Shown: positions 17,474 to 27,547 of the stretch, in pieces
How positions within the stretch are numbered: the stretch's first letter is position 1
Layout of the letters: every line of letters starts with the position of its first letter
Assembly (NCBI GenBank): GCA_000773965.1
Contig: JRUP01000026.1
Coordinates: forward strand, 221,146-285,145
Origin: Enterobacter cancerogenus
Lineage (GTDB): Bacteria; Pseudomonadota; Gammaproteobacteria; Enterobacterales; Enterobacteriaceae
Direction of reading: 5' to 3'
Length of the DNA stretch: 64,000 nucleotides
Notes under the pieces: generated by a model
What the model saw: only the letters and a program-made list of their open reading frames with translations
Told to the model about the DNA's origin: nothing
Database searches by the model: none
Made by a program: the position numbers and the translations under genes

Positions 17474-19216
17474 ATGAGCGTGGTGAGCAACGAATGGCGT
17501 AACGCGGCGCGCGGCGGTCAACGCTGGCGTCTCAACAGTGAAAAGCTGATCCTGGCACTGATGGTGCTGCTGATTGGCTTGCTGTCTGTCGCGCCGCTGC
17601 TGCGACTGGTGTGGACGGCGATTGCCCCTCAGGGCGTGCCGGATATGGCTCGGTTAACGCGCCTGATAGCCAGCGACCGCGTTCTGATTGCCAGTGGCAA
17701 TACGTTGCTCATCGCTTTTAGCTCGACCCTGATTTCCGTGCTGCTCGGCACCGCCGCTGCCTGGCTGGTGGCGCTGAGCGATTTGCGCGCCAAAACCGCC
17801 TGGGTGTTTGCTTTTATCCTGCCGCTAATGATTCCGCCGCAGGTCACGGCGCTCGCATGGCTGCAGGCGCTGGCACCGTCCAGCCCGTTAGCGCTACTGT
17901 TTGGTTCGCTCGGCTTGCCATGGTTTGCACCTGGCGAACAGCCGCTCTATTCGCTGAGCGGCATCGTGCTGCTGCTCGGTACACACAACGCGCCACTGGT
18001 GTTTCTCACCGTGCGCGCGGGTTTACGTCGCTTACCGGCCGATTTAGTCGAAGCGGCGCAGATCAGCGGCGCCTCCAGGATGCGCGTGCTGTTCACCATC
18101 ATTCTGCCGCTGGCGCGTCCGGCGATCTTTGCCGGGGCCGCGCTGACCTTTGTCGCCGCAGCCGGTAACTTCGGTATTCAGGCGATGCTCGGCATTCCCG
18201 CCCGCGTGCCAACGCTGATCACGCTGGTCTATCAGCAGCTTAACGGCATTGGTCCGAGCGCTTTACCCAATACCGCCGTTTACGCGCTGCTGATTGCCGT
18301 GATCACGTTAGCGGGTATGGCGGCCAGTGCCTGGCTCGGTGGTCGCCACGATGTGCGTGTCAACGGTGCGCCCCGCCTGTGGCAGCAACCGCTAGGGCGC
18401 GGACGGTTGGCGATTGAGGGAACGGCCTGGCTGTGGATGGTGCTGACGCTGCTGCTGCCGGTCAGTGCGCTGCTGATCACCGCACTCACCAGCGGTTATG
18501 GTCAGGCGCTCACCTGGCAGACGCTAACGCTGGAAAACTTCCGCAGCGCGCTATGGGGCTATCCGGCAGTGCGCCATGCCTTTATGACCAGCCTCGGATT
18601 GACCTCGCTGGCGGCGGTTATTTTGACGTCCACCGCGCTGTTCCTGGCGTATTTCCTCAGCTGGCGACGGACCAAACTGGTGCGCGGCCTGTGGCTGGCC
18701 AGTGAACTCACCTATGCCTTGCCGGGCATTGTTACCGGTGTCGCCGCGATGCTGTTCTTTCTGCGCCCGCTGCCGATAATCAATGTGTCGCTGTATGGCA
18801 CGGTGTGGATCATCCTCGCCGCGTATCTGGCGAACTTCCTTGCGCTGGTGCTGCGCCCGACGCTGGCAGGCTTCGCGCAACTGGAACCGGCGCTGGATGA
18901 GGCGGCACGCTTGTGCGGTGCCAGTTTTATGCGCCGCATGCGCGATATTTTACTGCCGCTGGCTGCGCCTTCTGCGCTGGCGGGCACGGTGCTGGTGTTC
19001 CTCACCGCACTGAATGAAATCCAGGTTTCGGTATTGCTGGTCACCTCGCAAACCCAAACCATCGGACCCACCATCGTATTCCTTGACGAAGGGGGCTCCG
19101 CCTCGCTGGCGGCCGCGGTAGGCTGCCTGATGATTCTGGTCGTGTGTTTGCTGATGGGATTGGCAACGCGGCTGGCGCGGCGCCTGCCGCAAGGGGTTTT
19201 ACCATGGCAAGCTTAA
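17474..19216 (+). CDS. ABC importer fused two-domain permease
   Basis: 580 residues with about twelve membrane helices in two repeated halves. Each half ends with an EAA-type loop: DLVEAAQISGASRMRVLFTI in the first and ALDEAARLCGASFMRRMRDI in the second. Fused permeases of this kind occur in the SfuB/FbpB iron and PhnU2 phosphonate families. It starts 2 bp after the binding-protein stop, and its last 13 bp overlap the next gene, so the hydrolase is translationally linked to the transporter. Confidence 0.87.
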   Translation: MSVVSNEWRNAARGGQRWRLNSEKLILALMVLLIGLLSVAPLLRLVWTAIAPQGVPDMARLTRLIASDRVLIASGNTLLIAFSSTLISVLLGTAAAWLVALSDLRAKTAWVFAFILPLMIPPQVTALAWLQALAPSSPLALLFGSLGLPWFAPGEQPLYSLSGIVLLLGTHNAPLVFLTVRAGLRRLPADLVEAAQISGASRMRVLFTIILPLARPAIFAGAALTFVAAAGNFGIQAMLGIPARVPTLITLVYQQLNGIGPSALPNTAVYALLIAVITLAGMAASAWLGGRHDVRVNGAPRLWQQPLGRGRLAIEGTAWLWMVLTLLLPVSALLITALTSGYGQALTWQTLTLENFRSALWGYPAVRHAFMTSLGLTSLAAVILTSTALFLAYFLSWRRTKLVRGLWLASELTYALPGIVTGVAAMLFFLRPLPIINVSLYGTVWIILAAYLANFLALVLRPTLAGFAQLEPALDEAARLCGASFMRRMRDILLPLAAPSALAGTVLVFLTALNEIQVSVLLVTSQTQTIGPTIVFLDEGGSASLAAAVGCLMILVVCLLMGLATRLARRLPQGVLPWQA

Positions 19217-20322
19217 CGGTTATCAGCGGTGTGGGCGGCAAGCTGCCCGCGGCCTTTTTGGTTGAGATGGAAGGTTATCGCCTGCTGTGGGATCTCGGCG
19301 CCGGTCCGCAACCCGGCGTGCGCCCGGATATCCGCGCCATCGGCCGGGTCGATGCGTTGTGTTTGACCCACTCGCATATCGATCACGCCGCCTCGCTCGA
19401 CTGCTGGGCGCAAATCGGCTCACCGCCGGTCTATGCGACAGAACAAACCTGGTTGCAGTTGGCTAACGTCGCGGTGCCGATGTATGCGCGACGTTTGTTA
19501 CCGCTACGCGGGCAAACGGCGATTGGCCCGTTGCATCTGTTTACTGGCCGCAGCGGCCATTCGCCGGGCTCGGTATGGTTCCATCTGCCGATTGCGGGTG
19601 GCATTACCTATATGGGCGACTGGAGCCGCGAAGCGCTGCTGTTGCCGTTTGACTGCCCGCCGTCGGCAAAACTATTAATCACGGATGCTTCTTACGGCGA
19701 TCGCACGCAGCGGTTGTGCGAACAAATGGATGCACTGGCGATGGCCGCCACCCACGGCGCGGTGGTTGCCGTGCCGGAACACGGTCGCGGCCCGGAAGTG
19801 GCTTTACAGCTCACCGCGCGTGGTCTGGCGGTTCAGCTCTGCCCACAAATTCGCAGTGAAGTTGCACAGCTGCTGGCGATGGACAAACTGCCTGCCACCA
19901 CGGCACTGGGATTGGTGCGCTTGTTAAAGCAGCCGCAGCCGGAACAATGGCGGCCATCTGATGTGGTTGTGGCGGCCGATGCGGTGGCCGACAGCGGTTT
20001 AGCCGCGCAGCTCAGTGCTCAGCCAGGCTTTAACCTGATCTTCAGCAGTCACGTTGCGCCCGGCACACGCGCAGCCAGGTTGCTGGCCGATCAGCAGGCA
20101 CGCTGGCTACCGTGGAACGTCCATCCGCCGCTCGACGATCAACTGTGGTTAATTGAGAAAACCGCTGCCCAGCGCGTGATCCCGGCCTTTGTTGCGGCGG
20201 CAGAGTGCCCGATTTTAGCGACACGCGCGCCATTATGCTGGCAAGCGCATCTCCCCCTGCAATGCCATCTGGATAGTCCGCGTTTTCCCCAGGAGCAGCG
20301 TCAACGTAGCAGAATATATTGA
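19204..20322 (+). CDS. Metallo-beta-lactamase-fold hydrolase linked to ABC importer
   Basis: 372 residues from ATG 19204, overlapping the permease stop. Metal ligands are in THSHIDHA (HxHxDH), a later His in GRSGHSPGS, and Asp in YMGDW. The layout (TDASYGDR, then VVAVPEHGRGPE, then a C-terminal FSSHVAPGTRA segment) resembles beta-CASP-type nucleases and phosphodiesterases more than lactamases. No signal peptide, so it is cytosolic. Its tight coupling to the importer suggests it acts on the imported compound, perhaps a phosphodiester; that is inference. Confidence 0.8.
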   Translation: MASLTVISGVGGKLPAAFLVEMEGYRLLWDLGAGPQPGVRPDIRAIGRVDALCLTHSHIDHAASLDCWAQIGSPPVYATEQTWLQLANVAVPMYARRLLPLRGQTAIGPLHLFTGRSGHSPGSVWFHLPIAGGITYMGDWSREALLLPFDCPPSAKLLITDASYGDRTQRLCEQMDALAMAATHGAVVAVPEHGRGPEVALQLTARGLAVQLCPQIRSEVAQLLAMDKLPATTALGLVRLLKQPQPEQWRPSDVVVAADAVADSGLAAQLSAQPGFNLIFSSHVAPGTRAARLLADQQARWLPWNVHPPLDDQLWLIEKTAAQRVIPAFVAAAECPILATRAPLCWQAHLPLQCHLDSPRFPQEQRQRSRIY

Positions 20323-20435
20323 GTATCCCGCTGAATGTTTTTTCGCCATTGCCGATAACCTGACTACCAACTTTTGTCTGTGGACGATTAACGCTTGTCA
20401 GCGCTGCGCTTTTGCGTTTAAGTCTCCACGGTAAT

Positions 20436-20449
20436 TAAGATTTTTCTTA
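20436..20449. promoter_or_regulatory. Possible RcsAB-like palindrome
   Basis: TAAGATTTTTCTTA matches the RcsAB consensus at 11 of 14 positions and sits in a 16-bp palindrome, 40-53 bp upstream of the next start codon. Weak evidence; it could be a chance AT-rich palindrome. Confidence 0.25.
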
Positions 20450-20488
20450 AGAAGCAATTAATACCAGGCCAGCAATAGGCGAACAACA

Positions 20489-23332
20489 ATGAATAATAAC
20501 TCTGACGTCATGTACCGGCTGCTGGTGCAGAGCGTGGTGGATTATGCCATTTACATGCTCAAACCCGATGGCACCGTCGCCAACTGGAATGCAGGAGCGC
20601 AACGCGCCAAAGGTTATACGCCGGACGAAATCGTCGGCAAAAATTTTGCGCTGTTCTACAGCGAAGAAGATCGTAAAAACGGTGCGCCGCAGCGCGGGCT
20701 TTCAATAGCGACAGCGGTGGGGCGCTTCGAAACCGAAGGCTGGCGTTATCGTAAAGATGGCAGCGCCTTCTGGGCACATGTGGTGATTGATGCGATTCGC
20801 GACGACTTCGGCGAACTGCTGGGCTTTGCCAAAATCACTCGCGACTGCACGGTTCAGCAAGAACAGCAGCGCAAACAGCAGGAACAGGAGCAACGTTTCC
20901 GTTTATTAGTTGAAGGCGTAACGGACTACGCCATCTACATGCTTGATCTCGACGGTAACGTCGAAAACTGGAATGCCGGCGCGCAGCGTGCCAAAGGTTA
21001 CGTGGCCGAAGAGATTGTTGGTCAGAACTTCTCACGCTTCTACAGTGCGGAGGACCGCAAAAATCATATCCCAGAGAAAAACCTCAGCACCGCGTTCAAA
21101 ACCGGGCGCTTTGAGGATGAAGGCTGGCGCTATCGTAAAGATGGCAGTGCGTTTTGGGCACATGTGATCATTGATGCGATTCGTGATGACTCACGCAACC
21201 TGATTGGCTACGCCAAAATCACCCGTGACTGCACCGAGCAGCGTGAGTTGCAGCGCAAACAGCAGGAGTACGAGAAAACCTTCCGACTGCTGGTTGAGGG
21301 TGTGACCGATTACGCCATCTATATGCTGGATCTGCAGGGCCGCGTAGTGAACTGGAACGCCGGGGCACAGCGCGCCAAAGGCTATCTTTCCGAGGAGATT
21401 GTCGGCCAGCATTTCTCGGTGTTCTACAGTTCACAGGAACGCATCGCCAACACGCCGGAAGCCAACCTGGGTATCGCGCTGAAAACCGGTCGCTTCGAAG
21501 ATGAGGGCTGGCGCTATCGTAAAGATGGCTCGGCGTTCTGGGCGCATGTGGTGATCGATGCCATCCACAATGAAGATGGCAAGATGATCGGTTTCGCTAA
21601 AATCACGCGTGATGTCACCGAACGTCGTGAGAATGAACAGCAGCTACTGCGCGCGCGGGATCTGGCGCAGGCGCAGAGCGCTAAGATGTCTGAGCTGTCT
21701 GGTTTCCTCGATACCATCATCGCTAACATTCCGTCTTGCGTGATTGTTGAAGACGCCATCAGCCGCGAGATTTTGATGGTCAATGACAAAGCCGAGCAGC
21801 TGTTTGGTGTTAGTAAGTCCTTGATTATGCATAAGCGTCCGCATGAGTGTATGTCGGCGGAGCTGAGCGACTATTTCAATAGCCTGGCGGATATTGCGCT
21901 GCGCAGTGAAGGCATTCATTCGCGCGAGCAGCTGCTGCTGACCGCAGGCGGCGATCGTATTCTGCATACCCGCGCCACCACCATCAGTGGCAAAGATATG
22001 CGTCAGAACTACGTGATGCTGATTGTTGAGGACGTTACCGATCAGCGTGAAGCCGATGCGCGTATTCACCACATGGCGCACCACGATAACCTCACCAGCC
22101 TGCCAAACCGTATTCTGTTCCGGCAGAAGCTGAGTGAAGCGCTGCGCCAGGATAATCAACACCATGCGCTGAGCGCCACGCTGTGTCTGGATCTCGATAA
22201 CTTCAAGAACGTTAACGATGCGCTGGGCCATCAGATTGGTGACGATCTGCTGCGCGTGGTGGCAAAACGCTTGCGCAGTGCGCTGCGCGACCATGACACG
22301 CTGGCGCGTATTGGCGGCGATGAGTTTGCTATCGTGCTGCCGAATATCAATAACGCGCAGGAAGCGGCGGTGGTGGCTCAGCGCCTGATCGAAGCGATCC
22401 GTCCGCCTATCAACGTTGAAGGGCACAACCTTTCCGTTGGGCTGAGCGTGGGCATTGCGTTGACGTCACAGGTCACCAACACGCCTGAGCACATGCTGCG
22501 CTGTGCGGATATGGCGTTGTACGAAGCCAAACGCAACGGACGTAACCGCTATGAACACTTCACCATGGAAATGGATGATGTGGCGCGCAGTCGCCGCGTG
22601 ATTGAAAACGATCTGCGTGAGGCAATCACCGGGCGTCAGCTGAAACTCTACTATCAGCCGATCACCAATGAGGACGAAATCATTGGTTATGAAGCGCTGA
22701 TGCGCTGGCACCATCCGGTTAAGGGCTTGATCATGCCGAATGATTTTATCCCGATTGCCGAAGAGACCGGGCTTATCCATATGCTGGGCGCTTATGCGCT
22801 GTATGAAGCCTGCCGCGAGGCGCAGAGTTGGGGCACCGAGCAGTCTGTGTCGGTTAACCTGTCGCCGCTGCAGTTCAAGAACAGCTCGCTGGTGTCGGTG
22901 GTGGAAGGTGCGTTGCGTGAATCCGGGCTGGCTCCGCACCGCCTCGAGGTGGAGATCACGGAATCGGTACTGCTGGATGACACCCTGGGCAATATCCGCA
23001 CCCTGCAAAGCCTGAAGGCGATTGGCGTGCAGATTGCGCTGGATGATTTCGGTACCGGCTATTCATCGCTGAGTTATCTGCGATCCTTCCCGTTCGACAA
23101 GATCAAAATCGACAAGTCGTTTATCAACGATATGGGTGACAGTCGCGAAGCGCTGGCGATTATCCGGGCGATCACCGGCATGAGCCGCAGTCTGGATATT
23201 CAGATCACCGCCGAAGGGGTGGAGAGCAGCGAGCAATTCGCCAAGCTGCGTGAAGAGGGTTGTACCTTATTCCAGGGCTATTTCTTTGGCCGCCCGCAGC
23301 CTTCAGAACTGCGTCTGAAAGAGCTGGAGTAA
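20489..23332 (+). CDS. PAS(x4)-GGDEF-EAL c-di-GMP protein
   Basis: 947 residues, no membrane helices seen. Three near-copies of one PAS/PAC unit (about residues 8-125, 137-255, 266-385), each with NWNAGAQRAKGY and GWRYRKDGSAFWAH, linked by Gln/Glu-rich helices; then a distinct fourth PAS (about 410-520). GGDEF follows with RIGGDEF (Gly609-) and a canonical RxxD inhibitory site (RDHD) five residues before it. The EAL domain has GYEALMRW (Glu735), DDFGTGYSSL and KIKIDKSF, all intact. It should be a soluble sensor able to make or degrade c-di-GMP. The gene is monocistronic. Confidence 0.9.
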   Translation: MNNNSDVMYRLLVQSVVDYAIYMLKPDGTVANWNAGAQRAKGYTPDEIVGKNFALFYSEEDRKNGAPQRGLSIATAVGRFETEGWRYRKDGSAFWAHVVIDAIRDDFGELLGFAKITRDCTVQQEQQRKQQEQEQRFRLLVEGVTDYAIYMLDLDGNVENWNAGAQRAKGYVAEEIVGQNFSRFYSAEDRKNHIPEKNLSTAFKTGRFEDEGWRYRKDGSAFWAHVIIDAIRDDSRNLIGYAKITRDCTEQRELQRKQQEYEKTFRLLVEGVTDYAIYMLDLQGRVVNWNAGAQRAKGYLSEEIVGQHFSVFYSSQERIANTPEANLGIALKTGRFEDEGWRYRKDGSAFWAHVVIDAIHNEDGKMIGFAKITRDVTERRENEQQLLRARDLAQAQSAKMSELSGFLDTIIANIPSCVIVEDAISREILMVNDKAEQLFGVSKSLIMHKRPHECMSAELSDYFNSLADIALRSEGIHSREQLLLTAGGDRILHTRATTISGKDMRQNYVMLIVEDVTDQREADARIHHMAHHDNLTSLPNRILFRQKLSEALRQDNQHHALSATLCLDLDNFKNVNDALGHQIGDDLLRVVAKRLRSALRDHDTLARIGGDEFAIVLPNINNAQEAAVVAQRLIEAIRPPINVEGHNLSVGLSVGIALTSQVTNTPEHMLRCADMALYEAKRNGRNRYEHFTMEMDDVARSRRVIENDLREAITGRQLKLYYQPITNEDEIIGYEALMRWHHPVKGLIMPNDFIPIAEETGLIHMLGAYALYEACREAQSWGTEQSVSVNLSPLQFKNSSLVSVVEGALRESGLAPHRLEVEITESVLLDDTLGNIRTLQSLKAIGVQIALDDFGTGYSSLSYLRSFPFDKIKIDKSFINDMGDSREALAIIRAITGMSRSLDIQITAEGVESSEQFAKLREEGCTLFQGYFFGRPQPSELRLKELE

Positions 23333-23450
23333 GCGGTCGCCATGTATGGCGATGCGACAACGCAGGGGGCGCATTGATGCGCTCCTGGTTGAGTCTATGT
23401 TCCTGATCGTTTGTACGCTCGTCGCCATCTAAGCGTACGATTTCAGCATA

Positions 23451-23476
23451 AAAAAACGCCCGGCATTGCCGGGCGT
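23451..23476 (-). terminator. Terminator of ftnA
   Basis: A 9-bp stem ACGCCCGGC / GCCGGGCGT with an ATT loop. On the minus strand it is followed by a six-base T-run, so it ends ftnA transcription. It may also stop rightward reading from the PAS-GGDEF-EAL gene. Confidence 0.85.
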
Positions 23477-23503
23477 TGTGTTTTCAGCTGTGTGACGTCT
23501 TTA

Positions 23504-24013
23504 TTATGACTGGCCGTGGCCTTCGACGTTCATGCGGCCCAGGTCTTTGTCCACCAGGAACAGGCCTTCGCCTTTATTGCCCACCAGCGCCAGTTTATCC
23601 AGTACGGTTTTGAACAGCTTCTCTTCTTCGTGCTGCTCAGCCACATACCACTGCAGGAAGTTGAAGGTTGAATAGTCCTGAGATATCAACGCGGTGTGTA
23701 CCAGGTCGTTGATGCGCTGCGTGATCAGCTGCTCATGCTTCAGCGCTTCTTCAAGCACGTCATTCAGTGAGTTCCAGCTAACGGCAGGGGCGGCAATGCT
23801 GCCCAGCACCGGCAGAGAACCGGCATCGCTAACGTAATCGAACAAGCGCTGCATGTGCTCCATCTCTTCGCGAGAATGCATCTTCAGGAAAGAGGCAGCA
23901 CCTTCAAAACCTTTGTCGCTGCACCATGCGCTCATCTGCAGATACAGGTTGGCAGAGAAGAATTCGAGGTTCAGTTGATCGTTCAGGCGAGAGGTCATTT
24001 CAGCAGTTAACAT
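23504..24013 (-). CDS. ftnA: Bacterial non-haem ferritin FtnA
   Basis: 169 residues, very close to enterobacterial FtnA. Ferroxidase ligands are visible: Glu17 in LNLEFFSANLY, Glu50 and His53 in SREEMEHM, Glu94 in LEEALKHE, and the QWYVAEQHEEE segment. Twenty-four subunits form a shell that oxidises and stores iron in the cytosol. The gene is monocistronic with its own terminator. The 238-bp region to the next gene is AT-rich and should hold its promoter; I see no certain Fur box. Confidence 0.95.
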   Translation of the reverse strand: MLTAEMTSRLNDQLNLEFFSANLYLQMSAWCSDKGFEGAASFLKMHSREEMEHMQRLFDYVSDAGSLPVLGSIAAPAVSWNSLNDVLEEALKHEQLITQRINDLVHTALISQDYSTFNFLQWYVAEQHEEEKLFKTVLDKLALVGNKGEGLFLVDKDLGRMNVEGHGQS

Positions 24014-24251
24014 GGCTGAGTCCTTTTTAATTTGTCAGGTGAAGTACGGTGAATTATGCATCAATCTATACTTTTTTGTGAAGGCTTTTTCGACAAAAAG
24101 TTGAAATTATCTTATTGATTGTAAATGGAATTATTTCATTTATTGAATGCGAAGAGTTCTCAGTTTTGACTCATTTTCATTCACGCTGGATTGATTATAG
24201 CCGTACATCGGCGGATGCTGTGATGAGCCTTTACTTGTCAGGAGCTTAGCG

Positions 24252-25355
24252 GTGTCGAACGTATTAGATCATTACCATTACCTGCATGAAATCCCGGAAC
24301 TGGGATTCGAAGAATTCAAAACTTCCGCCTATATCGCCGACCAGCTTGAGCAGGCTGGCATCAGGGTGACGCGCGGCATCAATCACACCACAGGCATCGT
24401 GGCGGAAATTGATAGCGGCGTGCCGGGCCCAGTACTGGCGCTTCGTGCAGATATGGATGCACTGGGCCACATCATTAACGGCGTCGCCTGTGCACGCCAT
24501 ACCTGCGGCCACGATGGGCACTCTTCGGTGGTGCTGACGGCGGCACAGGAGTTGCTGAAAGAGGGTGCGATCAAGCGCGGCAAGCTTAAGCTGCTGTTCC
24601 AGCCTGCGGAAGAACTCGGTGCGGGTGCGTTATCGATGATTGAGGGCGGTGCGCTGGAGGATGTCGAGATGATCCTCGGTTTCCATGTGCGTCCACTGGA
24701 AGAGTGCCATGTCGGACAAGCCACGCCAGCCGTGCTTTATTCGGCGTGCAGTACGCTGGAAGCGACAATTAAAGGTGTGCCTGCACATGCCGCGCGCCCA
24801 CATTTGGGTGTCAATGCGCTGGATGCCGCAGTACAAGCGGTTCAGGCGGTGAACAGTATCCATCTGGCGCCGGGTCTGACATGGAGCGTGAAAGCCACCC
24901 GCTTCCTGTGTGATGCGGGCGTGACCAACTCCGTGCCGGATGAGGCGCGCGTGGTGTGGGATCTGCGTTCGCAGGAGAACGCACCGATGGAGGTGCTGAA
25001 ACAAAAAGTGACGCAGGCGATACAGCACAGCGTGGCTGCATTGGGTGCGAGCGCTGAAGTGGTGGTGTTGAAAGAGATGCCGGCGGCGGAGATTCACGAA
25101 GAGGCCACTGCGGTGATCCGGGCGGCCATCGTCGATGTACTGGGGGAAGAAGGGCTGCTCGACACCAAATCCACGCCAGGCAGTGAAGACTTCTTCTACT
25201 ACCCGGTGAAAAGACCGCAGGTGAAAGCCGGTTTCTGGGGGCTGGGTACCAATCTGGTGCCGGGCCTGCATCATCCTGATATGCGTTTTGAACTGAGTTC
25301 GCTGGAGATTGGGGTGAAGATCTTTAAGGCGGCAGTGGTGCGCGTATTGGGTTAG
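24252..25355 (+). CDS. M20D family amidohydrolase
   Basis: 367 residues, GTG start with AGGAG eight bases upstream. Metal-binding motifs of M20 hydrolases are present: ALRADMDAL, CARHTCGHDGHSS, LLFQPAEELG, HVRPLEE, and a late GSEDFFYY. The dimerisation domain spans about residues 175-290 (PAHAARPHLGVNALDA). Members deacylate N-acyl amino acids, hippurate or aminobenzoyl-glutamate; the substrate here is not determined. No signal peptide, so cytosolic. It has no operon partner. Confidence 0.85.
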   Translation: MSNVLDHYHYLHEIPELGFEEFKTSAYIADQLEQAGIRVTRGINHTTGIVAEIDSGVPGPVLALRADMDALGHIINGVACARHTCGHDGHSSVVLTAAQELLKEGAIKRGKLKLLFQPAEELGAGALSMIEGGALEDVEMILGFHVRPLEECHVGQATPAVLYSACSTLEATIKGVPAHAARPHLGVNALDAAVQAVQAVNSIHLAPGLTWSVKATRFLCDAGVTNSVPDEARVVWDLRSQENAPMEVLKQKVTQAIQHSVAALGASAEVVVLKEMPAAEIHEEATAVIRAAIVDVLGEEGLLDTKSTPGSEDFFYYPVKRPQVKAGFWGLGTNLVPGLHHPDMRFELSSLEIGVKIFKAAVVRVLG

Positions 25356-25367
25356 TCGTGTGTCGTT

Positions 25368-25472
25368 TCCCACACCCCAGCCTCTCCCGCAAATGGGCGA
25401 GGCTGTAACCCTGAATGAAAGCCTCGCTCGAGCAGTCTCTTCCTCTCGCTTGCAGGAAAGCGGCAGGGCGAG
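25368..25472 (+). repeat. REP-like GC-rich repeat pair
   Basis: Two imperfect GC-rich hairpins in the gap before prfC. The second (25438-25471, CCTCTCGCTTGCAGG then GGCAGGGCGAGGG) is clearly related to the unit at 6283-6328. The first (25376-25405) is a short CCTCTCCC / GGGCGAGG hairpin. Confidence 0.5.
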
Positions 25473-25699
25473 GGTGTACACAGGTTCCATCCCGCGATTT
25501 CCCCGCCTGCTGAAATATTGTATGCTATGCCGCCTTAATGCTGACTGGATAACCGGACTGCCGCCAATGTAGATCGCGCACATCTTGCTGTGAACTGACG
25601 CCACTGCGTCACCATTGGTTCCGTTATCCCCCGGCTTTGCCCGGAACGATTTATTCGCAGCGCGCCGCCCGCGCGTTGCCCTTGAAGAAGAATTCACAC

Positions 25700-27289
25700 A
25701 TGTCTATTGCTTCCTTTTTAGATGAAGTGGCGCGCCGCCGTACGTTTGCGATCATCTCGCACCCGGATGCCGGTAAAACCACCATTACCGAAAAAGTGCT
25801 GCTGTTCGGGCAGGCGATCCAAACCGCCGGTACCGTCAAAGGCCGCGGCTCCAGCCAGCATGCTAAGTCTGACTGGATGGAGATGGAGAAACAACGTGGT
25901 ATCTCCATCACCACCTCGGTGATGCAATTCCCGTATCGCGACAGTCTGGTGAACCTGCTGGATACCCCAGGGCACGAAGACTTCTCTGAAGATACCTACC
26001 GTACGCTGACGGCGGTTGACTGCTGTTTGATGGTGATCGATGCCGCGAAGGGTGTTGAAGATCGTACCCGTAAGCTGATGGAAGTGACCCGTCTGCGCGA
26101 TACGCCGATCATCACCTTTATGAACAAACTTGACCGTGACATCCGCGATCCGATGGAACTGCTGGATGAAGTTGAGAGCGAGCTGAAGATTGCCTGCGCG
26201 CCAATCACCTGGCCGATTGGCTGCGGTAAGCTGTTCAAGGGCGTGTATCACCTCTACAAAGATGAAACTTACCTGTATCAAACCGGTAAGGGCCATACCA
26301 TTCAGGATGTGCGCATCGTTAAAGGTCTGGCGAACCCGGATCTCGACGCGGCGGTCGGTGAAGACCTGGCACAGCAACTGCGTGATGAGCTGGAACTGGT
26401 GCAGGGCGCGTCCCACGAGTTCGATCAGGAGCTGTTCCTGAGCGGTGAAATTACCCCGGTGTTCTTCGGCACCGCACTGGGTAACTTCGGCGTCGATCAT
26501 ATGCTCGATGGCTTAGTGGCCTGGGCACCGACGCCGATGCCACGTAAAACCGATGCGCGTCTGGTGGAATCCAGCGAGGAGAAATTCAGCGGCTTCGTGT
26601 TTAAGATCCAGGCGAATATGGATCCGAAACACCGTGACCGTGTTGCCTTCATGCGTGTGGTTTCTGGCAAGTATGAGAAAGGCATGAAGCTGCGCCAGGT
26701 GCGTACTGGCAAAGACGTGGTGATCTCGGATGCATTGACCTTTATGGCCGGCGACCGCTCGCACGTTGAAGAAGCCTATCCGGGCGATATCATCGGCTTG
26801 CACAACCACGGCACCATCCAGATCGGCGACACCTTTACCCAGGGTGAAAACATGAAGTTCACCGGTATTCCGAACTTCGCGCCTGAGCTGTTCCGTCGTA
26901 TCCGTCTGCGCGATCCACTGAAGCAGAAACAGCTGCTGAAAGGTCTGGTTCAGCTGTCGGAAGAGGGCGCGGTGCAGGTGTTCCGCCCGGTGCACAACAA
27001 CGATCTGATCGTGGGTGCGGTCGGTGTGCTGCAGTTTGAAGTGGTTGTGGCGCGTCTGAAAAGCGAATACAACGTTGAAGCGATTTATGAAGCCATCAAC
27101 GTCGCGACTGCCCGCTGGGTTGAATGCAACGATGCGAAGAAATTCGACGATTTCCAGCGCAAAAACGAAGTGAACCTGGCGCTGGATGGCGGTGATAACC
27201 TCACTTACATCGCCCCGACCATGGTGAACCTCAACATCACCCAGGAACGCTATCCTGACGTGACGTTCCGCAAAACGCGCGAACACTAA
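25700..27289 (+). CDS. prfC: Peptide chain release factor RF3
   Basis: 529 residues from ATG 25700, the exact E. coli length; an upstream in-frame start adds an unrelated leader. Translational GTPase with G1 HPDAGKTT, G2 GISITT, G3 DTPGHED, G4 NKLDRD, followed by domains II and III ending KTREH. RF3 uses GTP to remove RF1/RF2 from the ribosome after termination. It is followed by a strong terminator and by osmY, as in E. coli. Confidence 0.97.
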   Translation: MSIASFLDEVARRRTFAIISHPDAGKTTITEKVLLFGQAIQTAGTVKGRGSSQHAKSDWMEMEKQRGISITTSVMQFPYRDSLVNLLDTPGHEDFSEDTYRTLTAVDCCLMVIDAAKGVEDRTRKLMEVTRLRDTPIITFMNKLDRDIRDPMELLDEVESELKIACAPITWPIGCGKLFKGVYHLYKDETYLYQTGKGHTIQDVRIVKGLANPDLDAAVGEDLAQQLRDELELVQGASHEFDQELFLSGEITPVFFGTALGNFGVDHMLDGLVAWAPTPMPRKTDARLVESSEEKFSGFVFKIQANMDPKHRDRVAFMRVVSGKYEKGMKLRQVRTGKDVVISDALTFMAGDRSHVEEAYPGDIIGLHNHGTIQIGDTFTQGENMKFTGIPNFAPELFRRIRLRDPLKQKQLLKGLVQLSEEGAVQVFRPVHNNDLIVGAVGVLQFEVVVARLKSEYNVEAIYEAINVATARWVECNDAKKFDDFQRKNEVNLALDGGDNLTYIAPTMVNLNITQERYPDVTFRKTREH

Positions 27290-27304
27290 TCCCGCCTCAA
27301 ATCT

Positions 27305-27334
27305 GGGCCAGTGATTTTCACTGGCCCTGTTTTT
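27305..27334 (+). terminator. Terminator of prfC
   Basis: A 10-bp perfect stem GGGCCAGTGA / TCACTGGCCC with a TTT loop, followed by TGTTTTT. Confidence 0.9.
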
Positions 27335-27547
27335 ATCCTACAGACTGTTCCTATTTGCGCTGCGTTTATCGCTTTTTGGCGAGATATCAACCACAAAAGC
27401 CAGCAAAACCTGTAATCCCTACTATGATTATCCTGTCGGACGAGAAAAGAGACCTCTGGTTTCATTACGTCCATCAATGCAGCAACGCCGTTTGTTGCTG
27501 GCGCATTCGCAGTTGCGAGTGAGTTAACTGATAGAAGGATGATATCG

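Noticed and set aside
21644-22426. 260-codon minus-strand reading frame
   Set aside because: Antisense to the fourth PAS and GGDEF domains of the 947-residue protein; no start signal or family match.
24630-25697. 355-codon minus-strand reading frame
   Set aside because: It lies opposite the M20 amidohydrolase gene, whose metal motifs are clear, and its product resembles no protein family. It is a high-GC shadow frame.
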